DNA of 64,000 bases from Pseudaquabacterium pictum (GTDB lineage Bacteria > Pseudomonadota > Gammaproteobacteria > Burkholderiales > Burkholderiaceae_C), in assembly GCF_005403045.1 (NCBI RefSeq), contig NZ_BJCL01000013.1, positions 1 to 64,000 of the forward strand, given 5' to 3'. A program made the translations under genes and the position numbers. This document shows, in pieces, positions 35,151 to 43,493 of this stretch. The notes beneath the pieces were generated by a model that saw nothing but the letters and a program-made list of their open reading frames with translations, ran no database searches and was not told the DNA's origin. Each line of letters opens with the position of its first letter. Position 1 is the stretch's first letter.

Positions 35151-35818
35151 GGAAACAACCTCAGGATGCGCCAGCCGCGCTGCAGGGCGATCGCTTCGAG
35201 CGCCGGGCTGGGATTGGTGGCCACCGGTTCGCTCACCAGCTCGAGCAGCGGCAGGTCGTTGGTGGAATCGCTGTAGAAGACACTGGCCGAGAAGTCGGAC
35301 AGCTGGTGCCCCAGGCCGGCCAGCCACTGGTGCACGCGGGCGATCTTGCCCTCACGGAACGACGGCACGCCGTCGATGCGGCCGGTGGCCCGGCCTTCGG
35401 CATCCCGCAGCAGGCGCACGGCCAGCAGGTGCGGCACGCCCAGCGCATCGGCGATCGGCCGGGTGATGAACTCGTTGGTGGCGGTGACGATGGCGACCAG
35501 GTCACCCGCCTGCTGGTGCTGGCGCAGCAGGTCGAAGGCCGGCGGCAGCAGCTGCGGCTGCATCACCTCGGTGATGAAGCGCCGGCTGGCGGCGGCCTGC
35601 TCGGCCAGCGGCCGCTGGCGCCAGGCCCCGGTGGTGAAGGCGATGTAGGCGTCGATGTCCAGCGTGCCGGCCTGGTACTGGGCATAGAAGGCATCGTTGG
35701 CACGGCGGTGAGCCTCGGCGTCCACCCAGCCCAGCTGCACCATGAATTCACCGAAGGCGTGGTCGCTGTCGCCGGGAATCAGCGTGCCGTCGAGGTCGAA
35801 CAGGGCCAGGCGGGTCAT
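35147..35818 (-). CDS. HAD-IB family hydrolase (SerB-like phosphatase)
   Basis: This 223-residue HAD phosphatase begins MTRLALFDLDGTLIPGDSDH, which carries the nucleophile Asp and general acid Asp of motif I. IVTATNEFITRPIADALG is motif II, with Thr in VTAT. VPSFREGKIARVHQWLAG supplies the motif III lysine, and VFYSDSTNDLPLLELVSEPV is motif IV. The cap domain inserted after motif I is of the IB type, as in phosphoserine phosphatase and CicA-like proteins. It overlaps both neighbours by four bases. Its place between hda and pcnB is common in this group, but its substrate is unknown. Confidence 0.92.
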   Translation of the reverse strand: MTRLALFDLDGTLIPGDSDHAFGEFMVQLGWVDAEAHRRANDAFYAQYQAGTLDIDAYIAFTTGAWRQRPLAEQAAASRRFITEVMQPQLLPPAFDLLRQHQQAGDLVAIVTATNEFITRPIADALGVPHLLAVRLLRDAEGRATGRIDGVPSFREGKIARVHQWLAGLGHQLSDFSASVFYSDSTNDLPLLELVSEPVATNPSPALEAIALQRGWRILRLFP

Positions 35819-36522
35819 GGCGCGGGGGGCGGGTTGGGGACGAGGTCGTGGATGTTTTCGGCCATCATCTTCTTCAGCAGCGGCACGGTGATGTGGCGCT
35901 TCTCGGCCAGCGAGAAGCCATCGAGCCGGTCGAGCACGGCCATCAGGTGTGCCATGTCGCGGTCATGGTGGGTCAGCAGGTGGGCCAGCACCTCGTCGGG
36001 CAGCAGGATGCCGCGGCGGTCGGCCTCGCGGCGCAATGCGGCGCGGGTCTCACCCTCGGCCAGCGGCTGCAGCGCGAACACATGGCCCCAGCCCAGCCGC
36101 GTGCGCAGGTCGTCGCGCACCGGCAGGTCCACCGGCGGCAGGCGGCCGCCAGCGGCCCACTGCACGCCCTGGGTGCCGGCCTCGACGAACAGCGCAAACG
36201 CCGCCTGCTGGTGCGCCGCATCCAGGGCCTCGCAGCGGTCGACCACCACCAGGCTCCAGCCTTCGTCCAGCGTCCAGGGCAAGGCGGTGCCGGCGTCGAA
36301 CCAGCCGATGCGCTCGCCCTGCGCCTGGTGCTGCTCGGCCAGCGCCCGCAGCAGACGGGTCTTGCCACTGCCGGCGTCGCCCCACAGGTACACCGGCGCA
36401 GCCACGCCGGCACCGGGCACCAGGCCACGCAGATGGGCCACGGCATGGTCGTTGCGGCCGACCACCAGGGCGTCGAAGCCGTCGCGCGCCGGCAGGTGCA
36501 TCGGCAGAGGCAGCTGCTTCAT
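35815..36522 (-). CDS. hda: DnaA regulatory inactivator Hda
   Basis: Hda is an AAA+ relative of DnaA that, with the sliding clamp, promotes hydrolysis of DnaA-bound ATP after replication starts. The 235-residue protein opens with a clamp-binding-like segment (MKQLPLPMHLPARDGFDALV). It has Walker A WGDAGSGKTRLLRALAEQ, a Walker B region at SLVVVDRCEAL, and the DnaA-like sensor region LRTRLGWGHVFALQPLAEGE. Its start lies 7 bp after the stop of the AI-2E-type permease gene, and its end overlaps the HAD gene by four bases. It matches short DnaA-type proteins without DNA-binding domain IV. Confidence 0.92.
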   Translation of the reverse strand: MKQLPLPMHLPARDGFDALVVGRNDHAVAHLRGLVPGAGVAAPVYLWGDAGSGKTRLLRALAEQHQAQGERIGWFDAGTALPWTLDEGWSLVVVDRCEALDAAHQQAAFALFVEAGTQGVQWAAGGRLPPVDLPVRDDLRTRLGWGHVFALQPLAEGETRAALRREADRRGILLPDEVLAHLLTHHDRDMAHLMAVLDRLDGFSLAEKRHITVPLLKKMMAENIHDLVPNPPPAP

Positions 36523-36529
36523 CGGCCGC

Positions 36530-37591
36530 TCATCCGGTGAACAGCCGGCTGGCACGGTAGGCCACCAGGGCCCGGCGCAGCGCCACCAGGGCCACGGCGC
36601 TGGCCGGCAGCGCCACCAGCACGCCGACAAAGCCGAACAGCTGGCCGAAGGCCATCAGCGCGAAGATCACGGCCAGCGGGCCCAGGCCGATGCGCTCGCC
36701 CACCAGGCGCGGCGTCAGCACGAAGCTTTCCAGCAGCTGGCCCAGCGCATAGATGCCGGCGACCAGCAGCACGCCGCCCAGGCTGGCGAACTGCAGCAGC
36801 GCGGCCAGCAGCGCCAGCGCCAGCCCGAGGCCGAAGCCCACGTACGGGATGGCCACCGCCAGGCCGGTGAACACGCCGATGGGCAGCGCCAGGTCGAAAC
36901 CCACCAGCGCCAGCGCGGTGGCGTAGTAGGCGGCCAGCGCCACCATCACCAGGATCTGGCCGCGCAGGTACTGGCCCAGCACCGCATCGCAGTCGGCAAA
37001 GAAGCCGTGCACCGCCTCGCGGGCCCGCGGCGGCACCAGGCCCTGCACCCGGGCCACCAGCTGCGGCCAGTCCATCAGCAGGTAGAACAGCACCACCGGC
37101 ACCAGGATGGCATTGCCCAGCAGCGACAGCAGCACGCTGCCGCCGATGCGGGCCGAGGCCAGCGCGGCCGACAGCCAGTCGTCCATGTTGGCGTCCATCA
37201 GCTGGGTGAGCCAGGCCTTGATGCTGGCGACGTCCAGCGTGAAGTCGACGCCGAAGCGCGCCAGCAGCGGGTTGACGGTGGCGTTGAGCCGGTCCAGCAG
37301 CACCGGCACCTGGGCCTTGAGCAGCGGCAGCTCCTTGGCCATCACCGGCACGATCAGCAGCAGCACCGACACCAGCAGCAGCAGGGCCACGCCCTCGACC
37401 AGCAGCACCGCCAGCACCCGCGGCCAGCGCCTGCCGGCCAGCAGCTCGACCAGCGGATGCAGCGCATAGGCCAGCACTGCCGCCACCACGAACGGCGTCA
37501 GCACCGGCGCCAGCAGCCACAGCGCCAGCGCGGCCAGCGTGGCCAGGGCGATCCAGGTGAGGGTTTGGCGTTGGGCGGGCGACAGGGTCAT
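36530..37591 (-). CDS. AI-2E (PerM/TqsA) family transporter
   Basis: This 353-residue inner-membrane protein has about eight hydrophobic helices. Typical segments include LLAPVLTPFVVAAVLAYALH at the N-terminus, LGNAILVPVVLFYLLMDW, QYLRGQILVMVALAAYYATA, LPIGVFTGLAVAIPYVGFGL and TPRLVGERIGLGPLAVIFAL. Despite the name, many members are sodium/proton antiporters or exporters of unknown compounds, and AI-2 transport cannot be assumed. It is the first gene of the run leading into hda. Confidence 0.92.
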   Translation of the reverse strand: MTLSPAQRQTLTWIALATLAALALWLLAPVLTPFVVAAVLAYALHPLVELLAGRRWPRVLAVLLVEGVALLLLVSVLLLIVPVMAKELPLLKAQVPVLLDRLNATVNPLLARFGVDFTLDVASIKAWLTQLMDANMDDWLSAALASARIGGSVLLSLLGNAILVPVVLFYLLMDWPQLVARVQGLVPPRAREAVHGFFADCDAVLGQYLRGQILVMVALAAYYATALALVGFDLALPIGVFTGLAVAIPYVGFGLGLALALLAALLQFASLGGVLLVAGIYALGQLLESFVLTPRLVGERIGLGPLAVIFALMAFGQLFGFVGVLVALPASAVALVALRRALVAYRASRLFTG

Positions 37592-37666
37592 CGGCAGGGC
37601 ACGCCGGGGTTCCGGCGGCTGGCCGCCATGGGCTGGCGGTCAAACCAGCGATTGTAGGAGCCGTGG

Positions 37667-38533
37667 TCAATGCAGCCGCGGTGCGCCGTCGCGGCGCAGT
37701 TCAGCCAGGCGTTCGCGCAGCGCGGCGGCATCCTCGGCATCGGGCCGGGCCGCCAGGTAGGCGGCCAAGTCGTCGGCCGCCTCGGCCGGGCGGCCCAGCT
37801 CGGCCCAGGTGAGGCCGCGGTCGCGCTGCTCCTCGGCGGCCTGCGGCAGCAGCAGCACCAGGCGCTGTTGCACCGCCAGCAGGCGCGGCCAGTCTTCCTG
37901 GCTGCGGTGGATCTCCTTCAGGTTGTGCAGCAGCCGCGCCAGGATGTCGCGCGGCGGTGCACCCTGCAGGAACAGGCCCAGCGGCGTCTCGAAGTCGCCC
38001 TCCAGCCCGTGGCGGGCGCGGTAGGGCTGCAAGCGTTCGTCCAGCGCCTCGCGTGAGAGCGAGCGGCCATTGAACGGGTCGATCACCACCTCGCCCTGGG
38101 GCATGCGCAGCTTGATGAGGAAGTGCCCCGGGAACGACACGCCCTGCGCCTTCAGACCCAGCTGGCCGGCCAGCTCGATGTAGACCAGCGCCAGCGTGAT
38201 CGGGATGCCGCGGCGCGTGGCCAGCACCTCGTGGATGTGGCTGTTGCGGCGGTCGTAGAAGTTGTTCAGGTTGCCGGCAAAGCCGAGCTCGACGAAGAAA
38301 TACTGGTTCAGCGCCCGCAGCCGCCGCAGCGGCGCGGCATCGGCTGGCAGGCGGGCCTTGAGCTTGGCCGCCAGGCGGTCGATCTCGCCGAGCACGGCCT
38401 GCGGATCGAGCGCCGGGTTGTCGTCCTGGGCCACGCAGATGGCGGCCTCCAGCAGCGCGAAGCCGGCGTCCTCGGCCACCAGGCTGGCGAAATAGGCCAG
38501 CTTGGACGGGGCGTCGATCTGCCAGGGTTTCAT
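37667..38533 (-). CDS. SirB1 family transglutaminase-like/TPR protein
   Basis: This 288-residue protein matches the SirB1 family. FFVELGFAGNLNNFYDRRNS and HIHEVLATRRGIPITLALVY are the conserved transglutaminase-like core. QGVSFPGHFLIKLRMPQGEV and IDPFNGRSLSREAL follow. The C-terminal third is helical with a TPR-like repeat pattern (EEQRDRGLTWAELGRPAEAA). In the core the cysteine usual for transglutaminases is not seen, so enzyme activity is doubtful. It stands between murJ (upstream) and the AI-2E-type permease gene on the same strand. Nothing notable is visible in the 75-bp gap after it. Confidence 0.88.
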   Translation of the reverse strand: MKPWQIDAPSKLAYFASLVAEDAGFALLEAAICVAQDDNPALDPQAVLGEIDRLAAKLKARLPADAAPLRRLRALNQYFFVELGFAGNLNNFYDRRNSHIHEVLATRRGIPITLALVYIELAGQLGLKAQGVSFPGHFLIKLRMPQGEVVIDPFNGRSLSREALDERLQPYRARHGLEGDFETPLGLFLQGAPPRDILARLLHNLKEIHRSQEDWPRLLAVQQRLVLLLPQAAEEQRDRGLTWAELGRPAEAADDLAAYLAARPDAEDAAALRERLAELRRDGAPRLH

Positions 38534-38557
38534 GGCCGGAAGTCTAGGCCCGCGGGC

Positions 38558-40126
38558 TCACTGCTTGCGCACCAGGCTGCGCAACGGCACCCGCAGCACC
38601 GCCAGCACACCGAAGTACACCAGCGCCGACAGGCCGAGCGCCAGCGCCATGGCGCCGGCGCGCTGCAGCTCCTGCGCGCCCATGGCCAGCCAGTCGAAGC
38701 GGCGGGCGGCCCAGGCCATGCCGGCGCCCATCACCGCGCTGGCGATGGCCACCTTCAGCACCAGCGCGCCCCAGCCGCTGCCGGGGATGTAGCTGCCGCG
38801 GCGCTTCAGGCCCCAGACCAGCGCCGCCGCATTGGCATTGGCGGCCAGCCCGATCGACAGCGCCAGCGCCGCCACGCCCATGCCCAGGCCGCCGATCAGC
38901 GCAATGTTGAGCACCTGGGTCAGCACCAGCGCGCCGATGGCCACCCGCATCGGCGTGGCCATGTCCTGCTGGGCGTAGTAGGCCGGCGCGGCCACCTTCA
39001 CACCCACCAGGCCGATGACGCCGGCGCCGTAGCCCATCACCGCCAGCGTGGTCATGGCCACGGCGTTGGCGTCGAAGGCGCCGCGGTGGAACAGCACCGC
39101 CACCATCGGCTGGCCGAACACCGCCAGCGCCACCGCGCAGGGCACGGCCAGCAGCAGCACCAGGCGCAGGCCCCAGTCCAGCAGGCCGGAGTAGGCCACC
39201 ATGTCGCCCTGCGCCCGTGCGGCCGACATCTGCGGCGTCAGCACCACGCTCAGGGCCACACCCAGCAGTGCGGTGGGCAGCTCCATCAGCCGGTCGGCAT
39301 AGACCAGGGTGGACACCGCGCCCGTGCCCATGTGGCTGGCGATCTGGGAATTGATCATCAGCGAGATCTGCGCCACCGACACGCCCACCAGCGCCGGGCC
39401 CATCTTGGCCAGGATCTGGCGCACGCCGGGGTGGCGCCAGGCCATCAGCAGCCGCGCCGGCGACAGGCCGATGCGCGGCAGCATGCCGATGCGCAGCAGC
39501 GCCGGCACCTGGATGCCCAGTTGCAGCAGCCCGCCCACCACCACGCCGACGGCCAGCGCGTAGATCGGCTCGATGCCGCGGTCACGCAGCGGCGGCACCA
39601 GCAACAAGGCCGCAGCGATCACGCTCAAGTTCAGCAACACCGGCGTGAAGGCAGGGATGGCGAAGCGCTTCCAGGTGTTGAGCACGCCAGAGGACAGCGC
39701 CACCAGCGACATGAAGCCGATGTACGGAAACATCCAGCGGGTCATCAGCACCGCAGCGCCCTCGGTGGCGGGATCGAAGCCCGACGCCAGCAGCCACACC
39801 AGCACCGGCGCGGCCACGATGCCCAGCGCGCACACCACCAGCAATGACCAGGCCAGCACGGTGGCCACGGCGTCCAGCAGGTCGCGGGTGGCGGCGTCGC
39901 CGTTGGCTGCGCGGGTGGCCGCCAGCAGCGGCACGAAGGCCTGCGAAAACGCGCCCTCGGCAAACAGCCGGCGCAGCAGGTTGGGGATGCGGAAGGCGAT
40001 CTGGAACGCATCCATCATCGCCGAGGTGCCGAACAGTGCCGCACCGATCTGCTCGCGCACCAGGCCGGTGATGCGGGACAGCAGCGTGAGGGCAGAGACC
40101 GAGAAGGCGGCCTTGAAGAGATTCAT
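38558..40126 (-). CDS. murJ: lipid II flippase MurJ
   Basis: MurJ moves lipid II across the inner membrane for peptidoglycan synthesis. The 522-residue protein has about fourteen hydrophobic helices. The N-terminus MNLFKAAFSVSALTLLSRIT, with GLVREQIGAALFGTSAMMDA and RIPNLLRRLFAEGAFSQAFV, is highly conserved in MurJ/MviN. ATG 40126 is preferred because an upstream in-frame extension adds only non-conserved sequence. A perfect TATAAT lies 82-87 bp upstream on the minus strand. It is divergent from rpsT, as in many proteobacteria. Confidence 0.95.
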   Translation of the reverse strand: MNLFKAAFSVSALTLLSRITGLVREQIGAALFGTSAMMDAFQIAFRIPNLLRRLFAEGAFSQAFVPLLAATRAANGDAATRDLLDAVATVLAWSLLVVCALGIVAAPVLVWLLASGFDPATEGAAVLMTRWMFPYIGFMSLVALSSGVLNTWKRFAIPAFTPVLLNLSVIAAALLLVPPLRDRGIEPIYALAVGVVVGGLLQLGIQVPALLRIGMLPRIGLSPARLLMAWRHPGVRQILAKMGPALVGVSVAQISLMINSQIASHMGTGAVSTLVYADRLMELPTALLGVALSVVLTPQMSAARAQGDMVAYSGLLDWGLRLVLLLAVPCAVALAVFGQPMVAVLFHRGAFDANAVAMTTLAVMGYGAGVIGLVGVKVAAPAYYAQQDMATPMRVAIGALVLTQVLNIALIGGLGMGVAALALSIGLAANANAAALVWGLKRRGSYIPGSGWGALVLKVAIASAVMGAGMAWAARRFDWLAMGAQELQRAGAMALALGLSALVYFGVLAVLRVPLRSLVRKQ

Positions 40127-40207
40127 GCGGGCGACGGGGCGAGGCAGGTGGTGCGGCGTAGGCGGGGCCCGGGCCGCCAGCGTGCCGCCAAAACCATCCG
40201 ATTCCGC

Positions 40208-40213
40208 ATTATA
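40208..40213 (-). promoter_or_regulatory. -10 box of the murJ promoter
   Basis: Read on the minus strand, 40213-40208 is TATAAT, a perfect -10 hexamer. The expected -35 position holds only a weak match (near GTGACA, wrongly spaced). The start of transcription would be near 40201, giving a leader of about 75 bases before murJ. Confidence 0.45.
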
Positions 40214-40233
40214 GGAACCGCCCTGCCTGTCAC

Positions 40234-40263
40234 TTGGCTGCAGCAAATCCAGAATGCTATACT
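40234..40263 (+). promoter_or_regulatory. rpsT promoter
   Basis: TTGGCT at 40234-40239 and TATACT at 40258-40263 are separated by 18 bp. TGC directly before the -10 box makes it an extended -10 promoter. Transcription should start near 40270, giving a leader of about 90 bases. This is strong, as expected for a ribosomal protein gene. Confidence 0.7.
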
Positions 40264-40286
40264 CGCGGTCTTTGCCCGGCATGGTT

Positions 40287-40321
40287 GGATGAATTTGGTC
40301 ATCCGCTGGCTTGGCAGCCAG
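40287..40321 (+). promoter_or_regulatory. two tandem hairpins in the rpsT leader
   Basis: GGATGA (40287-40292) and TCATCC (40299-40304) form the first perfect 6-bp stem with a 6-base loop. CTGGCT (40306-40311) and AGCCAG (40316-40321) form the second with a 4-base loop. They are separated by one base and lie within the predicted leader. S20 represses its own translation in E. coli, so these stems are candidates for the binding site. Confidence 0.45.
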
Positions 40322-40358
40322 ATCACGCTACCGTCTTCGACACAGGATTCTCACCAGC

Positions 40359-40679
40359 ATGGCCACCGCTTCCAAAGCCAAGAAGAAAACCGTTCGCCTG
40401 GCCTCGGGCCGCAAGCGCGTCCGCCAGGACGAGAAGATCAACGCCGCCAACACGGCGCTGCGTTCGAAGTTCCGCACCGTGGTGAAGAACGTGCAGAAGG
40501 CGCTGGACAAGGCTGCCGCTGGTGGCGACAAGGCCGCGCCGGCCACCCTGTTCAAGCATGCCCAGAGCGTGATCGACTCGGTCGCCGACAAGGGCATCTT
40601 CCACAAGAACAAGGCCGCCCGCCACAAGAGCCGCCTGGCCGCCAAGATCAAGGCGCTGTCGGCTTCCGCCGCCGCCTGA
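40359..40679 (+). CDS. rpsT: 30S ribosomal protein S20
   Basis: S20 binds 16S rRNA early in assembly of the small subunit. The 106-residue lysine-rich protein begins [20 protein letters not shown] with [20 protein letters not shown], and later has [20 protein letters not shown]. This is the full S20 pattern, with a slightly longer central and C-terminal part than E. coli S20 (87 residues), as is normal in betaproteobacteria. AGGA lies 12 bases upstream of the ATG, a rather long spacing. The gene has its own promoter, structured leader and strong terminator. Confidence 0.98.
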   Translation: MATASKAKKKTVRLASGRKRVRQDEKINAANTALRSKFRTVVKNVQKALDKAAAGGDKAAPATLFKHAQSVIDSVADKGIFHKNKAARHKSRLAAKIKALSASAAA

Positions 40680-40696
40680 GGCCTTCCGGCCCCATG

Positions 40697-40724
40697 AAAA
40701 AGCCCGCTGACGCGGGCTTTTTTG
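40697..40724. terminator. intrinsic bidirectional terminator after rpsT
   Basis: AAGCCCGC (40700-40707), loop TGAC, GCGGGCTT (40712-40719) is a perfect stem flanked by an A-run on the left and a T-run (40718-40723) on the right. It therefore works for rpsT on the plus strand, and for the DUF3579 gene on the minus strand. Confidence 0.92.
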
Positions 40725-40748
40725 TTTTCTGGCCTCTCGGCCTCGGCC

Positions 40749-41072
40749 TCAGTCAGCCTTGGGCGGATCAGGCACCAGGCAGGCTTCGACCACCTGCAGG
40801 TCGTTGTCGCGCGCGAAGTGCATGACGAAGTCCCAGGCCATCGGCTCCAGGTCGCGCAGCGCCTCGCTGACGATCACGCACTTGATGCCGTCGATCACCC
40901 GCGGCACGCAGTAGGGCGAATAGCCGATGTGCGCGCCGATGCCCGACCCCTTGGGACGGAAGCTCGACAACGCGCCGGCCAGGCGCTCCGACCAGTCGCT
41001 CGGCCGGAAGGTCTTGCCCGCCTTGGTGACACCCTGGATGAAGAATTCGCGCGGTTGGGGGGCGGTCGACAT
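40749..41072 (-). CDS. DUF3579 family protein
   Basis: This is a 107-residue cytoplasmic protein of unknown function found mainly in betaproteobacteria. ATG 41072 gives MSTAPQPREFFIQGVTKAGK, with TFRPSDWSERLAGALSSFRP, YCVPRVIDGIKCVIVSEALR and DLEPMAWDFVMHFARDNDLQ, the conserved body of DUF3579. Upstream in-frame sequence is not conserved in character and was left out. It lies between rpsT and argD, divergent from argD, which is its common neighbourhood. It shares the terminator at 40697-40724 with rpsT. Confidence 0.88.
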   Translation of the reverse strand: MSTAPQPREFFIQGVTKAGKTFRPSDWSERLAGALSSFRPKGSGIGAHIGYSPYCVPRVIDGIKCVIVSEALRDLEPMAWDFVMHFARDNDLQVVEACLVPDPPKAD

Positions 41073-41280
41073 GCGGGCCGAGAGGGATGGAGCTGGGTCA
41101 GGAGGTCCGATGGGCAGCGTCACCGGGCGCAGCTCACGCCGCACCGGTACGGGCTCAGGCACCGGGAAACCCCGCATTGTGCCGTGGAAGTGCTGCGGCG
41201 CAGCAAGCATCGCTGCCTCTGGGTGACGGTCCATCACGGGACATCGGCCGTTTCCACCGTCGCTTTAGAATCGAACCCCG

Positions 41281-41327
41281 GGCCGGCGCGTTGCCATGGT
41301 GGGAACCATGCGAAAAACACGCCGGCC
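41281..41327 (+). promoter_or_regulatory. nested stem structure in the argD leader
   Basis: An outer 8-bp stem pairs GGCCGGCG (41281-41288) with CGCCGGCC (41320-41327). It encloses an inner perfect 6-bp stem CATGGT (41295-41300), loop GGGA, ACCATG (41305-41310). A possible -10 box TAGAAT stands at 41266-41271, so the structure would lie at the very start of the argD transcript, 36 bases before the start codon. No -35 box is obvious. The rest of 41073-41280 shows no gene. Confidence 0.5.
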
Positions 41328-41363
41328 TCTTCATTGATCCGCCGCCTTTCCCGGAGCCCCGCG

Positions 41364-42548
41364 ATGACCTCCCACGTGATGAACACCTACGGCCGACTGC
41401 CCTTTGCGCTGTCCCACGGCCGAGGCTGCCGCGTCTGGGACACCGACGGCAAGCAATACCTGGACGGTCTGGGCGGCATCGCCGTCAACACGCTCGGCCA
41501 TGGCCACCCGAAGCTGGTACCGGCGCTGCAGGACCAGGTGGCCAAGCTGATGCACTGCAGCAACTACTACGCCGCACCCCTGCAGGAGGCCCTGGCCGCC
41601 AAGCTGTGCGAACTGTCGGGCCTGCAGAACGTGTTCTTCTGCTCCACCGGCCTGGAGGCCAACGAGGGCGCGCTGAAGATCGCGCGCAAGTTCGGCCATG
41701 ACAAGGGCATCGAGCGGCCCGAGATCATCGTCTACGAGAAGGCCTTCCACGGCCGCTCGATCGCCACGCTGTCGGCCACCGGCAACCCCAAGGTGCAGGC
41801 CGGCTTCGGTCCGCTGGTCGAGGGCTTCGTGCGCGTGCCGCTGAACAACCTGGATGCGGTGCGCGAGGTCGCCCGCACCAACCCGAACGTGGTGGCGGTG
41901 TTCCTGGAGACCATCCAGGGCGAAGGTGGCATCCACCCGACCCGCATCGAGATCCTGCAGGGCCTGCGCCAGATCTGCGACCAGCAGGACTGGCTGCTGA
42001 TGCTCGACGAGGTGCAGTGCGGCATCGGCCGCACCGGCAAGTGGTTCGCCCACCAGTGGGCCGGCATCCTGCCCGACGTGATGCCGCTGGCCAAGGGCCT
42101 GGGCTCGGGCGTGCCGATCGGCGCCATCGTGGCCGGCCCGCGTGCGGCCAGCGTGCTGCAGCCGGGCAACCACGGCACCACCTTCGGCGGCAATCCGCTG
42201 TCCATGCGTGCCGGCATCGAGACGCTGCGCATCATGGAAGAAGACGGTGTGATGGCCAATGCCGCGGCCGTGGGCGCCCGGCTGCATGCCGCGCTGGCCG
42301 AAGGGCTGCAGGGTTTGAGCGGCGTCAAGGAGATCCGCGGCCAGGGCCTGATGATCGGCATCGAGCTCGACCGGCCCTGCGGCGCCCTGCTGGGCCAGGC
42401 CGCCGACGCCGGCCTGCTGCTGAGCGTGACCGCCGACAGCGTGATCCGCCTGGTGCCGCCGCTGATCCTGACCGCCGCCGAGGCCGACGAGATGGCGGGC
42501 ATCCTGGTGCCGCTGGTGCGGGCCTTCCTCGCCACACCGCAGCCATGA
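41364..42548 (+). CDS. argD: acetylornithine aminotransferase
   Basis: ArgD is a PLP enzyme that makes N-acetylornithine from its semialdehyde and glutamate in arginine synthesis. The 394-residue class III aminotransferase shows CSTGLEANEGALKIARKFGH, the cofactor pocket VYEKAFHGRSIATLSATGNP, and LMLDEVQCGIGRTGKWFAHQ. PLAKGLGSGVPIGAIVAG has the Schiff-base lysine, and NHGTTFGGNPLSMRAG follows. GGAG precedes the ATG. The argF start overlaps its stop (ATGA). A structured leader RNA is predicted upstream. Confidence 0.95.
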   Translation: MTSHVMNTYGRLPFALSHGRGCRVWDTDGKQYLDGLGGIAVNTLGHGHPKLVPALQDQVAKLMHCSNYYAAPLQEALAAKLCELSGLQNVFFCSTGLEANEGALKIARKFGHDKGIERPEIIVYEKAFHGRSIATLSATGNPKVQAGFGPLVEGFVRVPLNNLDAVREVARTNPNVVAVFLETIQGEGGIHPTRIEILQGLRQICDQQDWLLMLDEVQCGIGRTGKWFAHQWAGILPDVMPLAKGLGSGVPIGAIVAGPRAASVLQPGNHGTTFGGNPLSMRAGIETLRIMEEDGVMANAAAVGARLHAALAEGLQGLSGVKEIRGQGLMIGIELDRPCGALLGQAADAGLLLSVTADSVIRLVPPLILTAAEADEMAGILVPLVRAFLATPQP

Positions 42549-43477
42549 AACCTGGGTACAGCCTGATGAAGCACTACCTGCAGTTCAAGGACCTGCGCGC
42601 CGAGGAATACGCCTACCTGTTCGACCGCGCGCGCATCATCAAGACGCGCTTCAAGAACTACGAGCGCTACCAGCCGCTGGCCGACCGCACGCTGGCGATG
42701 ATCTTCGAGAAGGCCAGCACCCGCACCCGCGTCAGCTTCGAGGCCGGCATGTACCAGATGGGCGGCTCGGTGGTGCACCTCACGACCGGCGACAGCCAGC
42801 TTGGCCGCGCCGAGCCGGTGGAGGATTCGGCCCGCGTCATCAGCCGCATGGTCGACCTGGTGATGATCCGCACCTACGAGCAGACCAAGCTGGAGCGCTT
42901 TGCCGCCCACAGCCGGGTACCGGTGATCAACGGCCTGACCAACGAGTACCACCCCTGCCAGATCCTGGCCGACATCTTCACCTTCATCGAGCACCGTGGC
43001 TCCATCCAGGGCAAGGTGGTGGCCTGGGTGGGCGACGGCAACAACATGGCCAACACCTGGCTGCAGGCGGCCGACATCCTGGGCTTCACGCTGCACATCA
43101 GCACACCCGGCGGCTACGAGGTCGACCCCAAGCTGAGCGGCGTGGCCAACCCGGGCTGCGTCAAGACCTTCAAGAGCCCGTTCGCCGCCTGCGAGGGCGC
43201 GCACCTGGTCACCACCGACGTGTGGACCAGCATGGGCTTCGAGGCCGAGAACGAGGCCCGCCAGAAGGCCTTCGCCGACTGGTGCGTGGACGCGCAGATG
43301 ATGTCGCTGGCCCAGCCCGACGCGCTGTTCATGCACTGCCTGCCCGCCCACCGCGGCGAGGAGGTGGCGGCCGAGGTGATCGACGGCCCGCAGTCGGTGG
43401 TGTGGGAAGAGGCCGAGAACCGCATGCATGTGCAGAAGGCCCTGATGGAATACCTGCTGCTCGGCCGCATCGGCTGA
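42545..43477 (+). CDS. argF: ornithine carbamoyltransferase
   Basis: ArgF makes citrulline from ornithine and carbamoyl phosphate. Of 310 residues, the carbamoyl-phosphate site is FEKASTRTRVSFEAGMYQMG. TNEYHPCQILADIFTFIEHR is the HPCQ motif, and LFMHCLPAHRGEEVAAEVID is the ornithine-site HCLP motif. ATG 42545 overlaps the argD stop. An internal ATG at 42566 (MKHYLQFKDL) fits the conserved N-terminus equally well, and both lack a clear ribosome-binding site. The overlap favours the first. argD-argF form one arginine unit. Confidence 0.97.
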   Translation: MKPGYSLMKHYLQFKDLRAEEYAYLFDRARIIKTRFKNYERYQPLADRTLAMIFEKASTRTRVSFEAGMYQMGGSVVHLTTGDSQLGRAEPVEDSARVISRMVDLVMIRTYEQTKLERFAAHSRVPVINGLTNEYHPCQILADIFTFIEHRGSIQGKVVAWVGDGNNMANTWLQAADILGFTLHISTPGGYEVDPKLSGVANPGCVKTFKSPFAACEGAHLVTTDVWTSMGFEAENEARQKAFADWCVDAQMMSLAQPDALFMHCLPAHRGEEVAAEVIDGPQSVVWEEAENRMHVQKALMEYLLLGRIG

Positions 43478-43493
43478 TGGCCCCGGGCGCACC

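Noticed and set aside
40749-41237. Longer DUF3579 protein starting at 41237
   Set aside because: The extra 55 residues are Pro/Arg-rich without conserved character, and would remove most of the promoter region of argD. The ATG at 41072 gives the standard family length.
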